This document shows, piece by piece, positions 37,037-45,602 of a stretch of DNA of 64,000 nucleotides. The stretch comes from Tubulanus polymorphus. Lineage: Eukaryota > Nemertea > Palaeonemertea > Tubulaniformes > Tubulanidae. Numbering within the stretch: the first letter of the stretch is position 1; each line of letters opens with the position of its first letter. The position numbers and the translations under genes are program-made. The notes beneath the pieces are model-generated. The model saw only the letters and a program-made list of their open reading frames with translations, had not been told where the DNA came from and searched no databases. Where the stretch lies: assembly GCF_964204645.1 (NCBI RefSeq), contig NC_134027.1:15612485-15676484 (forward strand), read 5' to 3'.

Positions 37037-38152
37037 TTGAAAGGTGATTATTATATTGATATCACTCATAAAAATAATAAAAATAAAATATTATCAGAAT
37101 CAACTTTAGAAAAATTAAAACCAGATAGAATTAAAATAATAAGTAATAGTAATGAAATAACTGATGTTACACAAAAAGAAATAGATGATAATATAGACGT
37201 ATTTAAACAAAGAATTAATGAATTATTTGAAATAATCAAAAAGAAATCAGAAACAGAAACAACTTCTGAACAGAATATAACTTCCAAAAATAGTAAACTT
37301 AAATCAAATAAAGTTCCAATTGAAAAAATTTTACCGAATGGATTACTTGATGCAACAGATCAAGAATTAGAAGATTTAGATATATATTCTGATAAAGCAA
37401 TTAGAGAAATTATTAGTATAAGACTTGCATCTGATAAAATTGCACATAATAAAAGTATAAGAGATCAAAAAATTATGTATTTAGAAAAAGAATTAACTGA
37501 TAAAAATAAAGAAATAGAACAATTAAAATTAGATAGAGATAATAAAGTTATTGAAGAAATCGAATTAAAAAAAGGAAATGCATATTTAGAAAAAGAAATT
37601 AATAATTTAAAGGATAATTTAGAAGTACAAAAAGAAGAAATTAAATTATTATTAAAATCATATGATTATAATATAAATAGATTAAAAGTTATTTTTAAAG
37701 ATTTATTGATAAAACCAAATTCTGAAATATCACTGAAAGATAGAATAAAGTTATTATTTAAATTAGAAGGAATAACAATTCTTTCAATTCTAACAGCTGT
37801 AACTATGTTATTTACAACAATTGGTTTAGCAATATCAAATGCTTTGAAATCTACTCCTACTCCCAATAAACCGGATAAACCCCCGAATGATAATAATTCT
37901 ATACAAGATAAAGTTAAGGATGGTTTAAAGAAATTAGCAAAATATTTATGGGAACTATCTAAAAAATCTGCTGCAGCATTGCCAGGAGTTATTGCATCAA
38001 TTGTTGGTTTTATATTGAAATCTGCTGGGAATATTCTTAACTTTGCTGCTGAACATATTATTTTATTTTTAATTACAGTTGTAAGTGCTATCATTTTTGG
38101 GTTAGTAAATATGATATCAAAAAGATATCAAGAAAAAAATAATAAAAAATAA
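37037..38152 (+). CDS. Coiled-coil protein with C-terminal membrane segments (~371 aa)
   Basis: Begins around KGDYYIDITHKN; no ATG or TAAATG is found near, so the true initiation is unclear (TTG at 37037, or readthrough from 36695). Coiled coil from ~100 to 215 (KELTDKNKEIEQLKLDRD), then LTAVTMLFTTIGLAISNAL, a proline-rich linker (TPTPNKPDKPPNDNN), KKLAKYLWELSKKSAAALPG and two C-terminal hydrophobic segments ending SAIIFGLVNMI. The KxxAAALPG-I-x-SIV block is characteristic of a Polinton membrane protein. Complete here, frameshifted in copy A, truncated in C1. Confidence 0.7.
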   Translation: MKGDYYIDITHKNNKNKILSESTLEKLKPDRIKIISNSNEITDVTQKEIDDNIDVFKQRINELFEIIKKKSETETTSEQNITSKNSKLKSNKVPIEKILPNGLLDATDQELEDLDIYSDKAIREIISIRLASDKIAHNKSIRDQKIMYLEKELTDKNKEIEQLKLDRDNKVIEEIELKKGNAYLEKEINNLKDNLEVQKEEIKLLLKSYDYNINRLKVIFKDLLIKPNSEISLKDRIKLLFKLEGITILSILTAVTMLFTTIGLAISNALKSTPTPNKPDKPPNDNNSIQDKVKDGLKKLAKYLWELSKKSAAALPGVIASIVGFILKSAGNILNFAAEHIILFLITVVSAIIFGLVNMISKRYQEKNNKK

Positions 38153-38176
38153 ATAATTAATTTTTTTGTTTAATAA

Positions 38177-39424
38177 ATGAGTGGGAGTTATATAAGTCCT
38201 TCTAAGATTTCTAGAATATCTAATGCTATTAAAGCAGAAAGATCACATTATATAATTACTAATAACCCTTCAAATATTAATCCCGATGAAACTTTATATG
38301 TTAGAATTCCTAGATTAACACAAAATACTTTTTATGTTCCAAATAGTATTTATTTATCAGCCGATATAAAAGTAACTGGCCATGATAACAATTATGTTGT
38401 TGATAATGATGGAAGATATTTGATTAAAAAATTAACTATAAAGATTGGTCCGGAAACAGTTTTCTCATTAGATGATTATAATTTATTTATGCATTATAAA
38501 GATTTATGGTTAACTAAAGAAAATAGAAATGATATGATATTTCAGGGTATTCAATCGGAAAACCATAATAAATTAAGATCAGAAGCTAATGACGCAATAG
38601 TAAGTCGTGCCACAGATAATTTGATTAAAAAGATTTATGGAAGCAAATATAAAATTCCATTAGACTTTGAATTGATAAATAATAATGCACCTTTATATAA
38701 ATACGCAATTCAAGAAGATATTATATTTGAGATAACATTTGCTCCTGTAAATGAAATTGTATTATCTAGCGTTGTTAAAGATATGGGTTATAAATTATCG
38801 AATATATGTTTAGAATATGACACAGTAACTAATGAAAATATTGCTAGCACAATTCAAACTCAATACAATCAAGGATTTTCATTATTATATGATTATATTG
38901 ATACATTTAAAACTGTAACTATTAATGCAAATGATGAAATTATTAATGAGAATATTAACTTCCCAAGAAGATCTATTAAAGGTATATTAATATTTTTTAC
39001 CATTGCAACATATTCTAATGGCGCAATAAAGGTTGATCATTATTATAATCCTGAAATAACAAAAGTAGAAATAACTATCGAAGGAATAGCAAATAAAATA
39101 TTTTGTCAGGGAATGAGAATGATAGATCAATGGCCAGAAATTAGAAAACATTTTATGAATGAAAAAGTAAAATCATTTGAAAATTGTAATATTAATCAAA
39201 TTGATTATTATACCGGCAATAAATATGCATTATGGTTAGATTTTAGAACAACAGAGGATAATTCATTACATGGTTCTGGAAAAAAACTACAGAACACTAA
39301 AGATGGAATACAATTATTCATGAAAAAGAAAAAAGGAAGCTTAAATTTTAAAATGCACATTTATATTATATCTGACGCGCAATTAAATATTGTAAATTCA
39401 CAATTAGATAGTATTCAATATTAG
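38177..39424 (+). CDS. MCP: Major capsid protein, double jelly-roll type (415 aa), intact
   Basis: Same length as the copy A protein, with the same recognisable blocks: ETLYVRIPRL (38-47), GRYLIKKLTIKIGPE (79-93), KDLWLTKENR, KIPLDFELINNNAPLYKYAI, EDIIFEITFAP and a conserved C-terminal region (IEGIANKIFCQGMRMIDQWP, TGNKYALWLDFRTTEDNSLH). The open frame and low divergence from copy A suggest selection until recently. T7 and ATAAATG at the start. Forms capsomers with the penton protein. Confidence 0.88.
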   Translation: MSGSYISPSKISRISNAIKAERSHYIITNNPSNINPDETLYVRIPRLTQNTFYVPNSIYLSADIKVTGHDNNYVVDNDGRYLIKKLTIKIGPETVFSLDDYNLFMHYKDLWLTKENRNDMIFQGIQSENHNKLRSEANDAIVSRATDNLIKKIYGSKYKIPLDFELINNNAPLYKYAIQEDIIFEITFAPVNEIVLSSVVKDMGYKLSNICLEYDTVTNENIASTIQTQYNQGFSLLYDYIDTFKTVTINANDEIINENINFPRRSIKGILIFFTIATYSNGAIKVDHYYNPEITKVEITIEGIANKIFCQGMRMIDQWPEIRKHFMNEKVKSFENCNINQIDYYTGNKYALWLDFRTTEDNSLHGSGKKLQNTKDGIQLFMKKKKGSLNFKMHIYIISDAQLNIVNSQLDSIQY

Positions 39425-39454
39425 AAATATAAAGTTAAAATTAAGGATATATAA

Positions 39455-40576
39455 ATGGGTGGTAAAAAAACTCCTAATACTAAAGAACAATATTTAAGAA
39501 ATTTATATTACAACCCTGAGAGTTCGGTTGCTTATTCTTCTACTAAAAATATATGGCGTCAAGTAAAACAAGATAAATTAGATAAGATAATCCCACAAAA
39601 TTTAGTTAAATATAAAGATATAAATGAATTTATGTTAGAACAACCAACATATACAACACATAAAAAAATTGTTAGAAAATATAAAACTCGTAAAACTATG
39701 GTAAGTTATGTAGATCAACAGTGGCAAGGAGATTTAATTGATATGAAAAATGTTAAGAAAGATAATGATGATTATTGGTGGTTATTGAATATAATTTTTA
39801 GTCGTTATGTATGGAGTTTCCCACTTTATAGAAAAGATGCTGTACAAACATCAAATGTTTTAAGAAAATTTCTTTCGGATGATAAACTAAAACCAGAAAA
39901 AATACAATTTGATGATGGAAAAGAGTTTGATAATTCACTTGTTCATGAACTCTTAGATAATCATAATATTAAATATTTTTCAACAAAATCAGATAAAAAA
40001 GCAGCAGTTGTTGAACGATTTAATAGAACATTAAGAACAAGAATGTGGAAATATTTTACAGCAAATAATACTTTTAAATGGATTGATGTTTTACCAAAAT
40101 TGATAGAAGGATATAATAATTCTTATCATTCTTCTATTGGAATGAAACCTATTGATGCTAGAAAACCTGAAAATGCTGAAATTGTTTGGAATAATTTATA
40201 TGGAGCATTTCTTGTAGATGATTTTGGTGAACCTAAATTTAAAGTTGGTCAAAATGTTAGAATTTCTAAGTATAAAAAGATATTTGATAAAGGATACGAT
40301 CGAAATTTTACCAGAGAAATATATAAAATAAAAAAAGTAATAACAACAATACCATATGTCTATAAATTAGAAGATTTAGATGGTGAAGAAGTTGATGGCT
40401 ACTTTTACGAAGAAGAATTAAGTTTAACTACTGAAAATCTAGAACAAGAATATAAAATTGAAAAAGTATTAAAAACAAAAACTATTAAAAGAAAAAAATA
40501 TTCTTTAGTAAAATGGGTTGGATGGCCAGATAAATTCAATGAATGGATATTATCAAGTAAAATTAAAAATATATAA
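39455..40576 (+). CDS. INT: Polinton integrase with chromodomain (373 aa)
   Basis: rve core: D93 in QGDLIDM, D153 in QFDDGKEF and E187 in VVERFN (34 residues apart). The central hinge WKYFTANNTFKWIDVLP follows. An SH3-like FGEPKFKVGQNVRISKYKK leads to the chromodomain at ~332-370 (YKIEKVLKTKTIKRKKYSLV, WVGWPDKFNEW). Relative to copy A two residues are missing in the strand LNIIFSRY (A has an extra DI), so activity is uncertain. ATATAAATG precedes the start, and the stop overlaps the ATPase start (TAAATG). Catalyses insertion with the 6-bp duplication seen here. Confidence 0.9.
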   Translation: MGGKKTPNTKEQYLRNLYYNPESSVAYSSTKNIWRQVKQDKLDKIIPQNLVKYKDINEFMLEQPTYTTHKKIVRKYKTRKTMVSYVDQQWQGDLIDMKNVKKDNDDYWWLLNIIFSRYVWSFPLYRKDAVQTSNVLRKFLSDDKLKPEKIQFDDGKEFDNSLVHELLDNHNIKYFSTKSDKKAAVVERFNRTLRTRMWKYFTANNTFKWIDVLPKLIEGYNNSYHSSIGMKPIDARKPENAEIVWNNLYGAFLVDDFGEPKFKVGQNVRISKYKKIFDKGYDRNFTREIYKIKKVITTIPYVYKLEDLDGEEVDGYFYEEELSLTTENLEQEYKIEKVLKTKTIKRKKYSLVKWVGWPDKFNEWILSSKIKNI

Positions 40577-41184
40577 ATGAATAAGGAATTATTTATATTT
40601 GAGCCTCATAATATGTTAATTTCTGGCGTAACAAATTGTGGAAAAACTTATTTTATATTAAATTTATTAGAAACTGTTTATGAAAACTATTTTGATAATA
40701 TAGTATTATTTTGCCCAACATATGAATTTAATCAAACTTATGATAGAAATATTACTAGAAATAATAAATTTATTATATTAGATCCTAAAACAGTAAAAGA
40801 AAATTTAGATAATTGTATAAAAATAGCAATTGATATTTATAAAGGATCAAATACATTATTCATTATAGATGATTGTGCTAATCTACATGATTCAAAAGTT
40901 AGAGAAAGTGAGTTATGTTATTTAGCTTTTTCTGGCAGACATTTTGGGATAACAACTTGGGTTTTAAATCAAAAATATAATTCAATTGTTAAAGATTTTA
41001 GGGAGAATATAAGATTTCTAGTTTTATTCTACAATAAAGATAGAAAATCGATGAAAATGCACTTGAGGAAAATGATATTATTCCACATGATTTACATAAT
41101 GAATATATGGATAAGTTGAAAAATATTAAAAGATCAAAATTACTATTTAGATTACAACACCCATTTAAATATGAATTTATTTAA
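40577..41184 (+). pseudogene. ATP: Packaging ATPase, frameshifted near C-terminus
   Basis: Walker A GVTNCGKT, Walker B TLFIIDDC and SGRHFGITTWVLNQ are intact. Near 41045-41075 the frame is lost; the native C-terminus (LHNEYMDKLKN ... FKYEFI) continues in another frame to the TAA at 41182-41184. Last ~45 residues only are affected. Same gene order with the integrase as in copy A. Confidence 0.87.
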
Positions 41185-41186
41185 AT

Positions 41187-41363
41187 TCAACTAGCTTGTT
41201 AATCTAGTTTAATTCTAGTTACATTCTAGTTGAATTCTAGTTGTTAGTAGTTGAAACAAAAATCAACTAGATTTAACTAGAAATAAACAAAAACAACAAT
41301 ATTTCAACTAGCTTGTTAATCTAGTTTAATTCTAGTAACATTCTAGTTGAATTCTAGTTGCAA
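41187..41363. repeat. Duplicated AACTAG-rich spacer
   Basis: A ~57-bp block TCAACTAGCTTGTTAATCTA... ending GAATTCTAGTTG occurs at ~41187 and ~41307 almost identically, each packed with CTAGTT/AACTAG, with a further inverted AACTAG cluster between. Sits upstream of the 41392 gene; could bind a factor or be a slippage product. Confidence 0.8.
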
Positions 41364-41391
41364 CATCACAACTAATTTATTTGTTATATAA

Positions 41392-41997
41392 ATGGGAGGT
41401 GAAAAGAAAAGAAAATCTAAAAATGCTGATGTTCCAATTGAAAAAACTTTAGATGATTTAGGAATAACAGAAAACAAATTAACTCCAGATGATGGTGCTT
41501 TAAATAATGTTACAAAAAATAATAATTATGAATATTATCTTTATTGTAAACATCAATTAGAAATATTAATAGCATCTGGAAAATGTAAAAATTTTGTCGG
41601 TAAAAATTTAACTTATAATGAATTAGATACAATGAAATCAGATGAAATTATTAGATTATTTAAGATTTATGAAGCCGCGAGAACAGCTAGAATTAATGAT
41701 GCGATATCAGAAAATGTAGTAAAAGCTTATAGTAAATTATGTAATTATATACTACCAATTGAAGATGAAAATAGATTATATTCCGATTTAAAAAATTACT
41801 ATTTAGTTATGACTGAATTAAATAAATGGATTGGATATTTATCATTTCAATTAGGCGGATTTATGACATTATTATCAACTGGGGTTATAACATTTTCAAA
41901 TATTGAAAGTAAAAATATTTCTATAATAAATGAGCGAGGTGAAAGAAGTGAAGGAATTAACTGTGAAGAAAAAACCGAGATCACAGAAACAAATTGA
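41392..41997 (+). CDS. Conserved Polinton protein (201 aa)
   Basis: Contains VPIEKTLDDLGI, YEYYLYCKHQLEILIASGK, FKIYEAARTARINDAIS and DLKNYYLVMTELNKWIGYLS, followed by a hydrophobic FQLGGFMTLLSTGVITFS (~155-175) and a charged tail. The helical pattern with a C-terminal DLxxxYxxxxEL...GxLxxxxG motif matches a conserved but unnamed protein in many animal Polintons. Overlaps the next gene by 68 bp. Preceded by TTATATAAATG. Homologue in copy A (15854-16456) has a nonsense codon. Confidence 0.7.
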   Translation: MGGEKKRKSKNADVPIEKTLDDLGITENKLTPDDGALNNVTKNNNYEYYLYCKHQLEILIASGKCKNFVGKNLTYNELDTMKSDEIIRLFKIYEAARTARINDAISENVVKAYSKLCNYILPIEDENRLYSDLKNYYLVMTELNKWIGYLSFQLGGFMTLLSTGVITFSNIESKNISIINERGERSEGINCEEKTEITETN

Positions 41998-42313
41998 ATG
42001 GTCTCGGCAATTAGGAATTAAATCACAAGAATATAAAAAAGCTGTAAAAGAAAAAATAAGTAATAAAAATGGTGAAAATATTGTTATTTCTACTCCTTCT
42101 AATAATAGAATATTTGATAAATGTCTATATTTTACAGTTGGATTTGTAATTGTATTCATTTTGATTGGGTGTAATTGGTATAAGAAATCAAATAAAATTC
42201 ATGATATTAATAATTCTGAAACAACTGCTATCAAAAATGAAAATACTTCTGAAATTCCAAAATTGATAATAAAAAAATGGATTAATATTTTAGAAAAAAA
42301 GCAAAAAAAATAA
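41930..42313 (+). CDS. Small basic single-TM protein (127 aa)
   Basis: The N-terminal KKKPRSQKQIEWSRQLGIKS is a basic, possibly DNA-binding segment. One hydrophobic segment YFTVGFVIVFILIGCNWY lies at ~65-82, then a hydrophilic tail. Start ATAATAAATG lies inside the upstream gene, as in copy A where the two genes also overlap. Family recognised only as recurrent in Polintons. Confidence 0.7.
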   Translation: MSEVKEVKELTVKKKPRSQKQIEWSRQLGIKSQEYKKAVKEKISNKNGENIVISTPSNNRIFDKCLYFTVGFVIVFILIGCNWYKKSNKIHDINNSETTAIKNENTSEIPKLIIKKWINILEKKQKK

Positions 42314-42330
42314 TATTTTTTAATTAATTG

Positions 42331-42418
42331 AATATCTCACTACTTTTGTCTATCTATGCGGAGCAATTAAATTGTCCAGATAAGTCATTTCGGATTCTAG
42401 ATATTCATTATTTTTATT
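42331..42418. other. Conserved non-coding block (copy B)
   Basis: ATCTCACTACTTTTGTCTAT, then TCCAGATAAGTCATTTCGGA match 16701-16780 of copy A in the same orientation. The last 35 bp (42384-42418) are repeated with one mismatch at 43343-43377. Confidence 0.55.
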
Positions 42419-43342
42419 AATTTATTTTGTTTTTACTTGAATATTGTATTACAGTCGTTTCTTATTATTAGTTTTTTCTTAAATTGAAAGATGGCAGCAC
42501 TGGGCGTGTTGCTAAAATGAATATTTGAATTTGAATTTGAATTTGTTTATCAATTAACATAGTAATTTATTACTAATTTGATTAAAAATTATATCATAAT
42601 TAAGTTAAAAATCCATAATTCATTTATCAGTTTTCATTCTTATATTCTTTTCATTCGGAATAATTTATAATTTCAAATTTCACATATTTTTTAGCACCAG
42701 CAACATTTACTTAGGTGTTTTAGCTAAGTATATAAGGCAATTCATTCAACCACTGGAGTAGCTCTGGCCAGCAGAGGCATTTTGAAAATGCACCTTCGTC
42801 CACTCTCCGGGTTTCTCCTTCGGTTTCGAATTTCAAGATTGGTAGAAATTACATTAGGCGCCTTTAATATAATGTGATTTCTGCCAATCATTGAAGGAGA
42901 TCCCGGTTGACGTGGGTCGCGGGGGTGTAAGTAGAAATGACGGGGGATAAGCGTCCCGTGGCGCCTTTCAATAATGGGATGCTTATCCCCTGAAAACTCT
43001 GTAGGTCGAGGATAGGGCAATTTTGCTCAAACTTACCGTAAAAACATTGAAATATTCCTTTTAATCACGAGAGAATGATGACTATCCTTCGTCACGGCCG
43101 AGCTAATTTAAATAAACCTCGCTTTCAGCAACCATTGAAAACGTGGTGGTTCAATGCCGGCTAACTGGCCTGTGTGTGTTGTATGTACTGCGTGCTTATT
43201 ATATAACTGCTAGCTATCCAATATAACAACAACGTTGTGCAACACCTGTTTGATTGATCAATATTCAAATGAAGCACTCTCTTATAATAACATGTAACAG
43301 ATGTTTGACTGTATGATTGTAGTTGTTTATAAAACGACTAAG
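42419..43342. other. Right-end non-coding module (copy B), flanked by 35-bp direct repeats
   Basis: A ~920-bp GC-richer segment without real coding capacity, between the direct repeats 42384-42418 and 43343-43377. Two stem-loops (42837-42889 and 42943-42990) both have GGCGCCTTT in the loop. The 3' third resembles 17340-17540 of copy A. A GAATTTGAATTTGAATTTG tract lies at ~42523. Could be a mobile insertion captured at the repeat or a replication/packaging region. Confidence 0.55.
42837..42990. other. Paired hairpins with identical GGCGCC loops
   Basis: Arms GATTGGTAGAAATTACATTA / TAATGTGATTTCTGCCAATC (20 bp, two mismatches), and GGGGATAAGCGTCCC / GGGATGCTTATCCCC (15 bp, one mismatch). Loops start GGCGCCTTT in both; GGCGCC is self-complementary, so loops could kiss. 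Confidence 0.75.
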
Positions 43343-43383
43343 GTCATTTTGGATTCTAGATATTCATTATTTTTATTTTTTAT

Positions 43384-43710
43384 TTAATCAACAATTTCTA
43401 AATCATGATGACCGTCTTCATTTTTCCCATGATATATTATTTTAAATCCTACTAAATCTTTCAATTCCTCTGTACTCAATGAAACCCATTTATCGGGTAA
43501 AAACACTTTAAATTCTCGTGATGTACTAACATTACAGTAGCTTAAATTAGCTAATACTTTCTCTCCATATTTAGTTTTTATCTTTTCTAATTTCAATATC
43601 TTATGTTCAATTTCTTTTGTAACATCAACTAACTTTTTTATTTCAAATTGTTTTTTTGTTGGTTTAATTCTGTTATTTATTGTTGCTAAGAATGCTTTTC
43701 TATCTCCCAT
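43384..43710 (-). CDS. Small protein at right terminus (108 aa), possible OB-fold ssDNA-binding type
   Basis: A lysine-rich helical N-terminus (KPTKKQFEIKKLVDVTKEIE) leads to a probable beta-barrel half with KTKYGEKVLANL, FKVFLPDKWVSLS and FKIIYHGKN. The KTKYGExVxxxL...VFLPxR pattern is seen in small proteins of arthropod and Polinton origin that I suspect are OB-folds (inference, weak). Its start codon and TAAATG-like context lie within the terminal inverted repeat, mirroring PolB at the other end. No copy in A, where an HNH gene occupies this place. Confidence 0.55.
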   Translation of the reverse strand: MGDRKAFLATINNRIKPTKKQFEIKKLVDVTKEIEHKILKLEKIKTKYGEKVLANLSYCNVSTSREFKVFLPDKWVSLSTEELKDLVGFKIIYHGKNEDGHHDLEIVD

Positions 43711-43795
43711 TTATTAGGGAAAAAAATTACTTGTGGTGATGAGTGGTGTCTAGTACTCTAGTACTCTGATCTGAAACCCACATCTTCCAATTACT
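43703..43795 (-). repeat. Copy B right terminal inverted repeat (93 bp)
   Basis: Inverted match of 26620-26712, ending in ...CCAATTACT (AG terminus in reverse). It includes the start codon of the 108-aa gene and its T7 promoter-like run. Confidence 0.92.
43708..43728 (-). promoter_or_regulatory. T7 + start element in right inverted repeat
   Basis: On the minus strand T7, then CCCTAATAAATG. Confidence 0.6.
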
Positions 43796-43801
43796 CTCAT
43801 C
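43796..43801. repeat. Target-site duplication CTCATC (right)
   Basis: Perfect copy of 26614-26619. Confidence 0.85.
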
Positions 43802-43975
43802 GGCACTGCATTGGCCCATATTTTTTACCGATGAATGACCAATGAACCAACACAATGAGCCAATGAATTCCCAATGAAATACCTATATTTATCCAATGAA
43901 ATGCCATTTATATTCCAGAAGTCAGCCAATGATTTGCCATCCAAGAACTCGTAAAAAATAATAAATAAATTCTCG
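43802..43975. repeat. Host CCAATGA-rich sequence
   Basis: At least eight CCAATGA/CAATGA heptamers in irregular spacing, also seen on the left flank of copy B (CCCAATGATGG, ACCAATG at 26573-26595). Represents the pre-insertion host satellite-like DNA. Confidence 0.65.
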
Positions 43976-44220
43976 CACGCTCGAATTTATTTTTACTTTT
44001 TACTCACTCGCCCCTTCAACCTTTATGAACCCCCATATTCCCTTAATTACTTAATTACTTTATTCCCATAATTACTTTAGTATTCATATATATGAAAAAC
44101 ATATACATGAATAACATATTTAAATGAATAACTTCAAAAATCAATTTTAATAAAAAATATGTTATCAAAATGGAGAGTTAACAAGTACACAAATCATTTT
44201 TAAATAGAATGAAAGATATC
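43976..44220. repeat. Terminal-type repeat related to the copy A foldback
   Basis: Read on the minus strand it contains GTTATTCATGTATATG, GGGGGTTCATAAAGGTTGAA and GGGGCGAGT, matching GTTATTCATGTACATG and GGTTAAAGGTTGAATGGTCG of 18435-18510. Ends with hairpin AATAAATTC TCGCACGCTC GAATTTATT at 43982-44010, next to host DNA. Confidence 0.55.
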
Positions 44221-44246
44221 ATTTATTTAGTAAAAAAATTATGTAT

Positions 44247-44468
44247 TTATATAGGAGGAATATATTTTTGTTTTTCTAAATAATCAATTGTTAAATTAGA
44301 TAAAGTTACTGCTAATGTTAATTTTAAAATATCATTGATATCAAATTTATCAACATTAATACTTCCCATTCTAAATACTTTTTTTAATACCATTGTATAA
44401 CCAACAGTTCCCACTGATAATAATGCTCCATTATATAAACCAGTTATTATCCACTTCTGATCCGCCAT
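44247..44468 (-). CDS. Small membrane protein (73 aa), copy C3
   Basis: Intact homologue of 907-1128, with IITGLYNGALLSVGTVGYTM and the YIPPI end; start inside TAAATGG. Only conservative substitutions, so selection acted at least until recently. Confidence 0.72.
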   Translation of the reverse strand: MADQKWIITGLYNGALLSVGTVGYTMVLKKVFRMGSINVDKFDINDILKLTLAVTLSNLTIDYLEKQKYIPPI

Positions 44469-44812
44469 TTATTTAGAAAAAAATTACTATCTTCAAAATA
44501 TTTAGTTATCTTAGTTATAATTATTTCAACATTTATAGTATTATTAGTTTCATTTTCATATATTTCAGTTATCATTCTTTTAATATCATCAATGATAAAA
44601 TCTTCATCTAGTTCATAAAATCTTAAAGAATTTGTAGTTAAATCAATTGCTTTTTCTATATCATTATTTTCTTCATTAATCATTGATGCATTATTAAATG
44701 ATTTACTTTTAATATCAGTAATCACATCATTTAGTTTAATTCTCATTTCTTTACCACGTTTAAAATTAAATCCAAAACATATACTTATACTCGGTCCAAC
44801 AGTTATATTCAT
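44447..44812 (-). CDS. Homologue of 550-906 with altered C-terminus (121 aa), copy C3
   Basis: Starts MNITVGPSISICFGF and keeps SLRFYELDEDFIIDDIKRMI. A one-base difference after the terminal T-run carries the frame 22 bases into the next gene, replacing the usual DK end. Confidence 0.65.
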   Translation of the reverse strand: MNITVGPSISICFGFNFKRGKEMRIKLNDVITDIKSKSFNNASMINEENNDIEKAIDLTTNSLRFYELDEDFIIDDIKRMITEIYENETNNTINVEIIITKITKYFEDSNFFLNKWRIRSG

Positions 44813-44828
44813 TTATATAGTGAAAAAA

Positions 44829-45575
44829 TTATTCTTTACATCTTATCACTAATTCATAAATTACAGGAAAATTATTCAAATCAATAAAGTAACCATTGTG
44901 ATTTCTAATTTCTAACTTAAAATTATTAAATTGTGAAATGCAAGGTTTAAAATCACATTCTGTTAAATTATAATTCATTTGCATTCCAAATTCTTTAACG
45001 TTCTTCAGTGGTAGAATATTTAATATACTACTATTAGAAGTTATATCTTTAGTTGCTTCAAATGTTTTTGTAGGATCAATTAAATTCCAATAGATATAGA
45101 AATGTGTGTAAGGTATTAAGTTTGGTATAGCATCAACATTTGAATAAAGTTTATCTGGTGTAATTCCTAACAGTTTAGCTATAGGTTTTTTAACTAAAAA
45201 TTGATATTTTTCACCATGAGTTAACCTAATCCTTATTTTATCAGAACTATCACTTTTTAAAAATCTAATGTAAAACCCAGCATTACTACCTAACTTGAGC
45301 CAGGCTTTTCTATTAATTTCTTGTGACAATGTATCTGAATTCTATAACCCTGGTTTTAGATATAAATGATAGCTTTTATTTTTTTCCTGAACCATAAAAA
45401 ATCTATGATCAATAGTTTTATCCGTTATATTATAAAAATTACATAGACTAATATTTACTAATTTTTAATCTACACAATCTCTAAATTCTCTATCTAATTG
45501 TACAAGTAAATTATGTGATTTATAATTTGTAAGTCTTCTTATAACACAAAAAAATTACCTCGAACCACTAAAAAA
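44829..45575 (-). pseudogene. Penton protein, copy C3, broken
   Basis: Codons 1-166 of the open portion (to ~45329) correspond to the C-terminal two thirds of 33146-33901 (THFYIYWNLI, FPVIYELVIRCKE). The 5' third to ~45540 contains stops and shifts. Confidence 0.7.
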
Positions 45576-45602
45576 TAATTTTAAGTAAATTTTTCCTAAA
45601 TA

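Larger units (their letters stand above)
26620..43795. mobile_element. Complete Polinton/Maverick, copy B (17,176 bp)
   Basis: Bounded by 93-bp terminal inverted repeats and a perfect 6-bp target duplication. Gene order: PolB (+), zinc-ribbon/VLTF3-like (-), penton (+), three small genes (+), membrane protein (+), 462-aa protein (+), acidic/coiled-coil protein (+), MCP (+), integrase (+), ATPase (+), two small genes (+), non-coding module, 108-aa protein (-). No Ulp1/adenain-type maturation protease was recognised. PolB, ATPase and several small genes are broken; MCP, penton and most of the integrase are open. Confidence 0.93.

Noticed and set aside
42742-43020. 92-codon minus-strand ORF in the hairpin module
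   Set aside because: Its sequence is dictated by the two inverted repeats, it lacks the T-run/TAAATG start and has no homologue in copy A.
42640-43340. snRNA or tRNA gene in the GC-richer module
   Set aside because: No U1/U2/U6-like core, no A/B box pair and no cloverleaf could be recognised by eye; a covariance search would decide.
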